Source: Actinomycetales bacterium
Lineage (GTDB): Bacteria; Actinomycetota; Actinomycetes; Actinomycetales; Dermatophilaceae
Reading direction: 5' to 3'
Assembly: GCA_002748155.1 (NCBI GenBank)
Contig: PDRO01000002.1
Coordinates: 124,001 to 188,000 of the forward strand
DNA length: 64,000 nucleotides
Each line of letters opens with the position of its first letter. The stretch's first letter is position 1. The notes below the pieces were generated by a model. The model was not told the DNA's origin and made no database searches. It saw nothing but the letters and a program-made list of their open reading frames with translations. Positions 58,701 to 64,000 of the stretch are shown piece by piece. The position numbers and the translations under genes are program-made.

Positions 58701-58782
58701 CCTGATACAACACCCCCACGACCAACAAAGCCAGCCCAACGCCGACGGACACCACAACCTCAACGACCCGCCCCAACCGCAC
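52768..58782 (-). CDS. Giant membrane-anchored Ig-like/fibronectin type III surface protein
   Basis: About 2004 residues. A membrane anchor near the start (VVEVVVSVGVGLALLVVGVLY) is followed by a roughly 330-residue region of WD/PQQ-like short strands (beta-propeller-like). About nine tandem Ig/cadherin-like modules (tandem-95/Big_9 type) share N-P-VAxDD and VLANDxDPDGD motifs that suit calcium binding. Roughly four or five FN3 modules (PRAPENVEAV, PNPPSVPVAT, PGPPAAPHV, PGRPGGFSL) precede a cysteine-containing C-terminus. GTG 58782 is preferred: AGGAG lies eight bases upstream and the anchor is near the start; 47 further residues would be added from 58923. It heads the operon. Confidence 0.88.
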   Translation of the reverse strand: MRLGRVVEVVVSVGVGLALLVVGVLYQGVPAAQVVLNDGGVWVVNTQARLVGHLNAQSRTLDGGLKALDSVFDLLQAGPSVLIDNRGSRSLQRVDPSTVAITGQLDRQSLHASHGGGRLVVSDPVEGSVWAMGVDGLAGFDVSQDPIVTDEPGVVGVMTLGGMGYAVAPDGSMRSLTWSDVDGWVVGDGGSLAASVPEGAELTAVGDVVVAFDRESGRLITPSAEMRVAGAESVVVQPPGPAGHVVLVAAGSELRSYPLDGGEPERVAVGVSGEPAAPVFHEGCRYGVWSGSGAFVRDCPGDADDVNRVYPDLVGARDLSFRTNRRVIVVNDNVTGDVYLPSDGMSVVNNWDVVKSQVEEEEDDEATDGDLDEAVAPDFTEDQHPPTANPDEFGARAGAATTLPVLANDTDPDGDVLTAVLEQVPEGVSVIPTKGARGLRVDLPAEASGSFSFTYRADDGQERSSPATVTVRVVPVGSNEAPTQVRTARLAVAERAQVTYSVLPDWFDPDGDQIFLRKAVGPDGLKVTYRQDGTLTVKDLGTAGPGLREISVVVSDGELDTEGVVRVQVSPKGVNVPPIANADHYWGSVGESIRVEPLSNDTDPNGDELSLTWVGDSSIGTSVTPDYAGGFFQFTAENAGMYFVQYWVSDGVSRSMNEVRIDVIDPAGKNDPPVAENDLSLLPEGSAAMVDVLANDSDPLGGVLVIQGVSVPESSGLTVEVVNRAQLRISAPAGLPGPTPFTYTISNGYASAVGTVMVLPETATGNTLPPVAVDDEALVRAGDIVTVRVLANDYSPTNMQLKVLGSVEVNSATDVGEAFVSGDVLRFRAGGEPGQARVTYTIEDSAGNVDSAEVRVGVVAFDKENQLPQPRPLEARVVAGNTVNITVPLDGVDPDGDSVQVVGLGDSPELGQAEIERGYIAYTAPEGAFGTDTFTYKVRDRFGGEGSAQVRVGIAPAVGVNQNPVAVADNTAARPGAEIEVDVTANDIDPDGDDVTLVDGSVEPVDDRTNAVTSLNGQRVRITTPEQPGMLQFYYRVVDGQGGSARGVITVLVDEQVPPVAPIAVDDPLTSEDIKGLSEVSVDVLTNDSDPDGSTGKLTVSVESPARVAGEQVVVPVAQDRQVVLYTITDPDGLSAKAAVIVPGAEQTPPTLNPELVPAKVKGGDTLEIDLDEYVMTRAGHRAVLTSATKVSAGTGGDGADLVTGDRSLAFTPEASFIGETFVSFEVTDGETIEDPRGLKATLQLPIVVESSGLFPPVFKPSEIAVAPGEAPEQFDVGAMVTDPDPGDQAKLSFRAGTATSGFEVSVEGQKLVVSAPADTPVGTTGSVEVTVTDGSTDPVTATVPLRVITSTRPLITTRDAEITEARSGETSSIDLDSYVTNPFADRGGVVSLAGAPTVSPAGSGTVTGSGLSLSITPAAEFDGQMVVTYQVQDATKDASRFVTGVVRATVKGQPRAPENVEAVTNASKSATVTWSAGDLRGGTLTGFTVYWDGGSKDCGRVTVCELTRLLENNRDYTFTVTETTEVGESARSAPSNVVRPDVKPNPPSVPVATFGDTSIALKWADGGVPDGGSPVDRYTVSIRPAAGGITQKEVTGTSLTWSGLANGTAYEFQVVAHNQFEHPSDPSGWSSPPEIPAGKPGPPAAPHVDKDPVSTAAPRATVTWSPPAFSNGDTSFTYELRRTGTTTVIYSGSATSTAVTMAVDTHDQSFEVRVTNKSRKWSDWSPASNAVRAFQPPGRPGGFSLTPTGANNTARANFTSAAGNGATSAEIRYQWLAGGASGWVTPGQSITTGAFPNGTTVTVRLRAVSSVNGETAQGPFTTATVNTYGPPRAPAVNAQGHVNNVTLNWNGASTANGRRITAIQVDTSDWNGTTSTLSGSRNEGNGRNQRKCVRARTRDSTGLWGSWSGNSCANTWPSPTAVTTDSGATWNGLQILNLTLRNWNPNSNVYCFMGALGGYQDFSATIRVNGGGDWGPDSPQGPVGKPVAASYLIRPDLISCEQR

Positions 58783-59180
58783 GCCAGCAACTCCTCTTGA
58801 TGTGAATCGGACCACGAAAGCCCCCGTGGCACGAGGGTCGTGCGGCAACTCTTGTGCCCATGACAAGGCCCCAGGACCACCCGGGTGACGATGATAGCTG
58901 CTGCCCACCTGTGAGTCGAGCAATAGTCAAGGCCTGAGATTGGATGGCCACGCTGTGCTTCGCAGGAATCGTGCAACAATTGTGACAATCCCGACGGCTT
59001 ACTCGCGCGGCAAGCCAGAGTTGCACTTGTCGAACCTGGCAATGAGCCCCAGGGGGGATGCCAGCAATGCCTTGCTCTAGGCATCCCTGCTGATCGATGG
59101 CGTCCAGCCCACGTCGAAGACAGGAGGGTTTTCGGTGCGGAGCCGACTCTGCTCACTCGGGCAGTTTCCATCTCGCCCTG
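58783..59180. other. Intergenic region upstream of the T7SS-like operon
   Basis: About 400 bases lie between the giant surface-protein gene and truA, with no convincing gene. Minus-strand ORFs here have shadow-like composition. The operon promoter must lie here, but I could not fix a -35/-10 pair. No terminator-like hairpin was identified after truA. Confidence 0.5.
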
Positions 59181-60161
59181 CTACTCGGGTGTAGCGCGAT
59201 CGCCCTCTGATCTCACGAATGGGGCTTCCGGCTCATCGCCCGGCAGCCGGCGCGGCGCTCGGGCCAACTCGGCTTGAGCAGCCAACTGTCCCTGCCGGGG
59301 ATAGCTCACCTGTTCGAGGCAGAGTCCTCTGGCTGGCATGACCCGCACTCGACTGTTCCGCAACCGCGACCGCAACACCTCGACGGGCCAATCCACCGGC
59401 CGACGCCCTTGCCCCACCGGCACCAGCGCGCCGACTAGTGCGCGCACCATGTTGTGGCAGAAAGCATCAGCAGCGATGTCACCGCCCAGCACGCCGTCCG
59501 GCTCTCGACTCCACGTGAAATGCATCAGGGTCCGCACCGTGCTGGCCCCTGCCCGTTTCTTGCAGAAAGCGGCGAAGTCGTGCAAACCCACCAGGGCAGC
59601 GGACGCCTCTGTCATGGCGGCCTCGTCGAGTCGATCAGCAATCCACACCGTGTCTCGACGCCGCAGCGGATCACGCTGCCCCAGGGCATCGGCAATCCGA
59701 TAGCTGTATCGGCGGAAGCTGGCTGAGAAGCGCGCGTCGAATCCCGCTGCGGCCCGGCATACCCTGTGCACGACCACGTCGTGCGGCAACACACCGGCCA
59801 ACCGGACGAGCAACGCGTCTTCCGGACTGCGGCGCGAGCGCCCTACGACTGCTTCCAGCGCCGCCGGGTCGACGTCGCAGTGGGCGACCTGCCCCCTGGC
59901 ATGCACCCCGGAATCGGTTCGTCCGGCAACGGTCAGCCGCGGCGGTTCCGGGACACGCAAGAGAGTGCCGAGCGCCTCGGACAGCTCCCCTTCGACCGTG
60001 CGACGTCCTGGTTGAGCCGCCCATCCGGAGAAGTCAGTGCCGTCGTAGGCGAGGTCGAGCCGCAGACGCACAGCGGATCCGGCAGTGCTCACGCTGCTCA
60101 TGCTGCCTTGCCCGTCCTCTCGGGTCTCGCGCTTGAGGCCATGTCCTGATCGGTCCGTCAC
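59181..60161 (-). CDS. truA: tRNA pseudouridine(38-40) synthase
   Basis: A 326-residue enzyme modifying tRNA positions 38-40. The core is RLRLDLAYDGTDFSGWAAQPGRRTVEGEL, the catalytic Asp is in GRTDSGVHARGQVAH, and FRRYSYRI, FAAFCKKRA and DAFCHNMVRALVGALV follow. GTG 60161 gives a 20-residue extension; ATG 60101 (AAGG upstream) may be the true start. It follows rplQ after a hairpin, the standard actinobacterial order. Confidence 0.95.
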   Translation of the reverse strand: MTDRSGHGLKRETREDGQGSMSSVSTAGSAVRLRLDLAYDGTDFSGWAAQPGRRTVEGELSEALGTLLRVPEPPRLTVAGRTDSGVHARGQVAHCDVDPAALEAVVGRSRRSPEDALLVRLAGVLPHDVVVHRVCRAAAGFDARFSASFRRYSYRIADALGQRDPLRRRDTVWIADRLDEAAMTEASAALVGLHDFAAFCKKRAGASTVRTLMHFTWSREPDGVLGGDIAADAFCHNMVRALVGALVPVGQGRRPVDWPVEVLRSRLRNSRVRVMPARGLCLEQVSYPRQGQLAAQAELARAPRRLPGDEPEAPFVRSEGDRATPE

Positions 60162-60234
60162 CTACATGAAGCCGTCACCAGGGCGGCGGTTTCGTGCAGC
60201 CCAACCGACCTGACCATCGACGAGCTGCGCACGC

Positions 60235-60269
60235 CGAACGGGCCCCATGCATGAGCTGGGGCCCGTTCG
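60235..60269. terminator. Hairpin terminator after rplQ
   Basis: CGAACGGGCCCC and its complement make a 12-base stem with an 11-base loop between rplQ and truA. Without a T-tract it may act as a partial terminator of the ribosomal operon. Confidence 0.7.
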
Positions 60270-60290
60270 ATCGATCACGTGTCAAGGCAC

Positions 60291-60902
60291 CTAGTCAGTG
60301 CTGTTGTCGCTCTTGTCGCTCTTGTCGCCGGAATCGGCAGCTGCGGCAACGGAGTCGTCAACGGTTTCGTCACCGGGCGTCGGCTCGTCAGTCGTCGCCT
60401 CGGTGGCTTTGTCGTCTCCAGTCGCCGCGTCAACCGGCGCCTCGTCGACCTTCTCGTCGGTCGGGTCGCTCTTCGTCGAGCTGTCGGCAGCGGCGCGCTT
60501 GGTGGCGGCCTCGGCCTCCTTGACTGTGGCTTTCTTCGGGGAAAGCGGCTCCCGGACCAGCTCGATGACTGCCATCGGAGCGTTATCGCCCTTGCGCGGA
60601 CCGATCTTGGTGATCCGGGTGTAGCCGCCCTGGCGCAGGGTCATGTCCGGCGCGATCTCGGTAAACAGCCGGTGCACGACTCCCTTGTCGCGGACAACGG
60701 TGAGCACTCGACGCCGAGCATGCAGATCGCCGCGCTTAGCGAACGTGATCAGTCGCTCGGCCACCGGCCGCAGTCGCTTGGCCTTGGTCTCGGTCGTAGT
60801 GATCCGGTCGTGCTCGAACAGGGCAGTCGCCAGACCCGCCAGCAACAGGCGTTCGTGCGCCGGCCCGCCACCGAGACGGGGACCCTTGGAAGGGGTAGGC
60901 AT
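60291..60902 (-). CDS. rplQ: 50S ribosomal protein L17 with long acidic tail
   Basis: A 203-residue protein. Residues 1-120 are standard L17 ([31 protein letters not shown] ... [18 protein letters not shown] ... [23 protein letters not shown]). The remaining 80 or so residues are an Asp/Thr/Ala-rich acidic tail, a frequent actinobacterial addition. rpoA lies 24 bases upstream in the same operon. Confidence 0.97.
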   Translation of the reverse strand: MPTPSKGPRLGGGPAHERLLLAGLATALFEHDRITTTETKAKRLRPVAERLITFAKRGDLHARRRVLTVVRDKGVVHRLFTEIAPDMTLRQGGYTRITKIGPRKGDNAPMAVIELVREPLSPKKATVKEAEAATKRAAADSSTKSDPTDEKVDEAPVDAATGDDKATEATTDEPTPGDETVDDSVAAAADSGDKSDKSDNSTD

Positions 60903-60926
60903 GTCGTTCTCCTTAGCGGGGGTCTG

Positions 60927-61958
60927 TTAGAACTGCTCGTCCTCGGCGAGCTCACGGCCCTCGAGGTCGTCGTAGTCATCGTCGGAGTAGCTGTCGGCCA
61001 AGGCGCTCGGATCGAAGCCGGGCGGGCTGTCCTTGAGCGCCAGGCTCATACTGGCCAGTTTCGCCTTGACCTCGTCGATCGACTTGGCGCCGAAGTTGCG
61101 GATATCGAGCAGGTCAGCTTCGCTCCGGCCGACGAGCTCACCGACCGTGTGGATGCCTTCACGCTTGAGGCAGTTGTAGGACCGGACGGTCAGATCCAGG
61201 TCCTCGATCGGCAGCGCGAGGTCGGCGGCCAGGGCGGCATCGGTCGGGCTCGGGCCCATGTCGATGCCCTCGGCTTCGACGTTGAGCTCACGGGCAAGGC
61301 CGAAGAGCTCGACGAGGGTCTTGCCGGCCGATGCCATCGCGTCGCGGGGTGGCATAGCTGACTTGGTCTCGACATCGACGATCAGCCGGTCGAAGTCGGT
61401 GCGCTGCTCGACCCGGGTCGCCTCGACCTTGTAGGTCACGGCAAGCACCGGCGAGTAGATCGAGTCAACCGGGATCCGGCCAATCTCCTGATCACCGGAC
61501 TTGTTCTGGACTGCCGAGACATAACCGCGGCCGCGCTCGACGGTCAGCTCCATCTCGATCCGGCCCTTGGCGTTCAGCGTAGCGATGTGCAGGTCGGCAT
61601 TGTGCACCTCGACCCCAGCCGGCGGGGAGATGTCGGCCGCCGTGACCGTGCCGGGGCCCTGCTTGCGCAGGTACATGACGACCGGCTCGTCGTGCTCGCT
61701 GGAGACAACCAGGTTCTTGATGTTGAGGATGATCTCGGTGACATCCTCTTTGCAGCCCGGAATGGTCTGGAACTCGTGCAGCACTCCGTCGACTCGGATC
61801 GACGTCACTGCGGCACCTGGGATGCTGGAGAGCAAGGTGCGGCGCAGAGAGTTGCCGAGGGTGTAGCCGAAACCCGGTTCGAGGGGCTCGATGACGAAGC
61901 GGGACCGGGTGTCGGTCACGGCTTCTTCACTGAGCACCGGCCGTTGTGCGATGAGCAT
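60927..61958 (-). CDS. rpoA: RNA polymerase alpha subunit
   Basis: A 343-residue subunit. The N-terminal assembly domain has [33 protein letters not shown]. The C-terminal domain contacts UP elements and activators ([47 protein letters not shown]). The length and acidic end are normal for actinobacteria. It lies between rpsD and rplQ. Confidence 0.98.
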   Translation of the reverse strand: MLIAQRPVLSEEAVTDTRSRFVIEPLEPGFGYTLGNSLRRTLLSSIPGAAVTSIRVDGVLHEFQTIPGCKEDVTEIILNIKNLVVSSEHDEPVVMYLRKQGPGTVTAADISPPAGVEVHNADLHIATLNAKGRIEMELTVERGRGYVSAVQNKSGDQEIGRIPVDSIYSPVLAVTYKVEATRVEQRTDFDRLIVDVETKSAMPPRDAMASAGKTLVELFGLARELNVEAEGIDMGPSPTDAALAADLALPIEDLDLTVRSYNCLKREGIHTVGELVGRSEADLLDIRNFGAKSIDEVKAKLASMSLALKDSPPGFDPSALADSYSDDDYDDLEGRELAEDEQF

Positions 61959-62109
61959 CGTGCGTCCTTCCCGTGACCGACCGCTATATGACGATCACGT
62001 ATGCCGGGTGCCAACCCGGCCGCACGGCATACCTCTGTCCGTATGTCGTGCCGCTCGCGGATGCGAGCCCGGGAAACCGCCGACCGTAGCGAGGCCCGGC
62101 TTCCCGGAA

Positions 62110-62141
62110 CAGGGGTTCGTTGCCAGTGCAGCGAACCCCTG
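62110..62141. terminator. Hairpin in the rpsD-rpoA gap
   Basis: CAGGGGTTCG pairs with CGAACCCCTG across a 12-base loop. Nearby GGGGGTCCCCC is self-complementary. It may attenuate or process the ribosomal-RNA polymerase operon transcript ahead of rpoA. Confidence 0.5.
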
Positions 62142-62218
62142 GCCTTTGGGGGTCCCCCAGGAGGACGGAGTCCCCCGTGGGTGAGGTGCACGGGGGGCGA
62201 AGCCTCCCGTGGGGTGGG

Positions 62219-62827
62219 CTAGTTCTTCGAGTAGAGCTCGACGATGAGCTGTTCGGTGAGCACCGTGTCGATCTGCTCACGGACCGGCAGCTGGTGGATG
62301 AGCACGGTCAGTGTGCCTTCGACGACCTGCATCCAGGCCGGGACCGGACGGTCGCCGAAGGTCTGGCGCGCCAGGTCGAAGGGGAACAGCTGCGCCGACT
62401 GCTTGCGTACCGTGATGACGTCGAACTGCTCGACCCGGTAGGAGGGCACGTCGACGCGGTGGCCGTTGACCTCGAAGTGGCCGTGGGTGACCAACTGCCG
62501 GGCGTGTCGGCGGGTGCGAGCCAAGCCGGCCCGGTAGACGACGTTGTCGAGACGCGACTCGAGGATCTGCAGCAGCGTGTCACCGGTCTTGCCGGGCCGG
62601 TTGGCTGCCTCCTCGTAGTAACGACGGAACTGCTTCTCCATGACGCCATAGGTGAAGCGAGCCTTCTGCTTCTCCTGTAGCTGGTTGAGGTATTCCTTCT
62701 CGGTGATCCGCCGTCGCCCGTGTTGCCCGGGTGGGAAGGGGCGCGCCTCGAAACTCTTGTCGCCACCGACGAGGTCGGTCTTGAGCCGGCGGGACTTCTT
62801 GGTTATTGGTCCGGTATACCGAGCCAT
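62219..62827 (-). CDS. rpsD: 30S ribosomal protein S4
   Basis: A 202-residue S4: MARYTGPITKKSRRLKTDLVGG, FPPGQHGRRRITEKEYLNQLQEKQK and the S4 RNA-binding module ESRLDNVVYRAGLARTRRHARQLVTHGHFEVNG. The zinc-binding cysteines are absent, as in the C-minus form. S4 nucleates 30S assembly. It lies downstream of rpsK by 23 bases. Confidence 0.98.
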   Translation of the reverse strand: MARYTGPITKKSRRLKTDLVGGDKSFEARPFPPGQHGRRRITEKEYLNQLQEKQKARFTYGVMEKQFRRYYEEAANRPGKTGDTLLQILESRLDNVVYRAGLARTRRHARQLVTHGHFEVNGHRVDVPSYRVEQFDVITVRKQSAQLFPFDLARQTFGDRPVPAWMQVVEGTLTVLIHQLPVREQIDTVLTEQLIVELYSKN

Positions 62828-62850
62828 GGGTGTTCGGTCTCCTTCCGGGG

Positions 62851-63255
62851 TCAGACGCGACGGCGCTTGGGTGGGCGGACGCCGTTGTGCGGCGACGGGG
62901 TGACGTCACTGATCGCGCCGACCTCCAGGCCGGTGGCGGTCAGCGACCGAATCGCCGTCTCGCGCCCGGAGCCCGGGCCCTTGACGAAGACATCGACCTT
63001 GCGCATCCCGTGCTCCATGGCGCGGCGGGCAGCAGCCTCGGCGGCCAGCTGAGCCGCGAAGGGGGTGGACTTGCGTGAGCCCTTGAAGCCGACCTGGCCA
63101 GCCGAGGCCCACGAGATCACCGCGCCGTTGGGGTCGGTGATCGTGATGATCGTGTTGTTGAACGTGCTCTTGATGTGCGCGTGCCCGTGGGCGACGTTCT
63201 TCTTCTCCTTGCGGCGCACTTTCTTGGTGCCGGCCTGACGGCTCTTGGGAGGCAT
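62851..63255 (-). CDS. rpsK: 30S ribosomal protein S11
   Basis: A 134-residue S11: [46 protein letters not shown], then [23 protein letters not shown] and the C-terminal [21 protein letters not shown] 63255 is the family start; a longer frame to 63330 lies in the leader. Confidence 0.98.
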   Translation of the reverse strand: MPPKSRQAGTKKVRRKEKKNVAHGHAHIKSTFNNTIITITDPNGAVISWASAGQVGFKGSRKSTPFAAQLAAEAAARRAMEHGMRKVDVFVKGPGSGRETAIRSLTATGLEVGAISDVTPSPHNGVRPPKRRRV

Positions 63256-63390
63256 CCTGTCTCTTTCTGTCTGCTGTCTACGAGGTGTGTGAGCACTGAT
63301 CCCGGGAAAGCGCCGAGCGAAGCGATCCACCTGGTTCGCGCGGGCGGAGCCCCTGGGGATGGGGTTCGCGGGGGCAGAGCCCCCGTCGGA

Positions 63391-63771
63391 CTAGTGCTTG
63401 CCAGCCTTCTTCTTGCCGGCGACGGTGCGCTTGGGGCCCTTGCGGGTGCGGGCGTTGGTCTTCGTGCGTTGCCCCCGCACGGGAAGCCCACGGCGGTGCC
63501 GTAGACCCTCGTAGGAGCCGATCTCGACCTTGCGACGGATGTCGGCGGCCACCTCACGGCGCAGGTCACCTTCCATCTTCGCATTGGCCTCGAGCCAGTC
63601 ACGCAACGCGACGAGCTCGGCGTCGGTGAGATCCTTGATCCGGGTGTCGGGGTTGACCCCGGTGGCCTCAATGGCCTTGATCGCTGTGGTGCGCCCGACT
63701 CCGTAGATGGAGGTCAGGCCGATCTCGACGCGCTTGTCGCGCGGCAGATCCACGCCGATGAGACGTGCCAT
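63391..63771 (-). CDS. rpsM: 30S ribosomal protein S13
   Basis: A 126-residue S13: [90 protein letters not shown]. It contacts P-site tRNA through its basic tail. ATG 63771 is the family start. The rpsM-rpsK gap is 135 bases. Confidence 0.98.
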   Translation of the reverse strand: MARLIGVDLPRDKRVEIGLTSIYGVGRTTAIKAIEATGVNPDTRIKDLTDAELVALRDWLEANAKMEGDLRREVAADIRRKVEIGSYEGLRHRRGLPVRGQRTKTNARTRKGPKRTVAGKKKAGKH

Positions 63772-64000
63772 ATGGGTGTTCTCCTGGGATGGGTGCGGAG
63801 GTCTGGGGCAGTCACCACTCCGGTATGCCGCGGGGCTGGGGCCCGATCCTGCGTTCCATCGCGGATGCAAGGCTCGACGGGTGCCCGAGGTGCGACTGCC
63901 GGTCCCCGGCCTCCGTGCCGGGGGTGGCGTCCTGGCTGGCCGATCTTCCAGGGAGGTGGCCGTTAGGTGCCAGGGGACGGGTGCTGCTCGTGCTGTTCAA
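63772..64000. other. Region upstream of rpsM, no gene seen
   Basis: The minus strand should next carry rpmJ and infA, but no L36-like sequence is present before the edge. I see only GC-rich sequence with short inverted repeats. Confidence 0.5.

Noticed and set aside
63772..64000. Expected rpmJ or infA upstream of rpsM
   Set aside because: No L36 or IF-1-like reading frame is present before the edge; they would lie outside the window.

Overview
The window is high-GC DNA with GTG/ATG starts, many leaderless genes (a TAnnnT box 6-7 bases before the start codon), an IdeR/DtxR regulator, mycobacterial-type SerC and the actinobacterial ribosomal order rpsM-rpsK-rpsD-rpoA-rplQ-truA ... rplM-rpsI-glmM. 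It is an actinobacterial chromosome, most likely Micrococcales (Dermatophilaceae/Intrasporangiaceae-like); that placement is inference.

Positions 1-32800, read left to right, are mostly single housekeeping genes: a penicillin-acylase-family start cut by the edge, an FmdB zinc ribbon, MTA phosphorylase, a SAF-domain protein, MscL, a helicase-like ATPase with a C-terminal nuclease domain, tRNA-Arg(CCT), an NlpC/P60 hydrolase behind a ydaO (c-di-AMP) riboswitch, IdeR divergent from a photolyase, two MFS exporters, PdxH, an unusual FAD-oxidoreductase/ferredoxin-reductase fusion with a divergent TetR regulator and twin operators, an RGG-rich protein divergent from SerC, an NCS2 purine permease, DUF2530, RmuC, IspH, exonuclease VII (XseA/XseB), DUF4245, a PfkB kinase, class I fumarase, a beta-carbonic anhydrase, GlmM and the rpsI/rplM pair. 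A 500-base gap before pdxH holds a promoter, an almost perfect anti-16S Shine-Dalgarno, a 12-codon ORF and two stem-loops.

Positions 33000-58800 are the accessory core. Between rplM and truA, the slot that ESX-4 fills in mycobacteria, lies a compact minus-strand locus: a 2004-residue Ig/FN3 surface protein, MoxR, DUF58, a transglutaminase-like protein that lacks its cysteine, an RDD-FHA protein, a PP2C phosphatase, a zinc-ribbon/FHA protein, a Ser/Thr kinase, an FHA protein, an EccC/EssC ATPase fused to ubiquitin-like and FHA domains, a WXG100 protein and a WXG-headed DUF1023 alpha/beta hydrolase. No EccB, EccD, EccE or mycosin is present. The hydrolase gene overlaps by 4 bases the first of three tandem lipoprotein genes, and fragments of an ArsR gene are scattered between the copies. 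I read this as a phospho-regulated type VII-like secretion locus with an effector and a duplicated lipoprotein immunity cassette.

Positions 59181-64000 return to housekeeping genes: truA, rplQ, rpoA, rpsD, rpsK and rpsM. rpmJ and infA would lie beyond the right edge.
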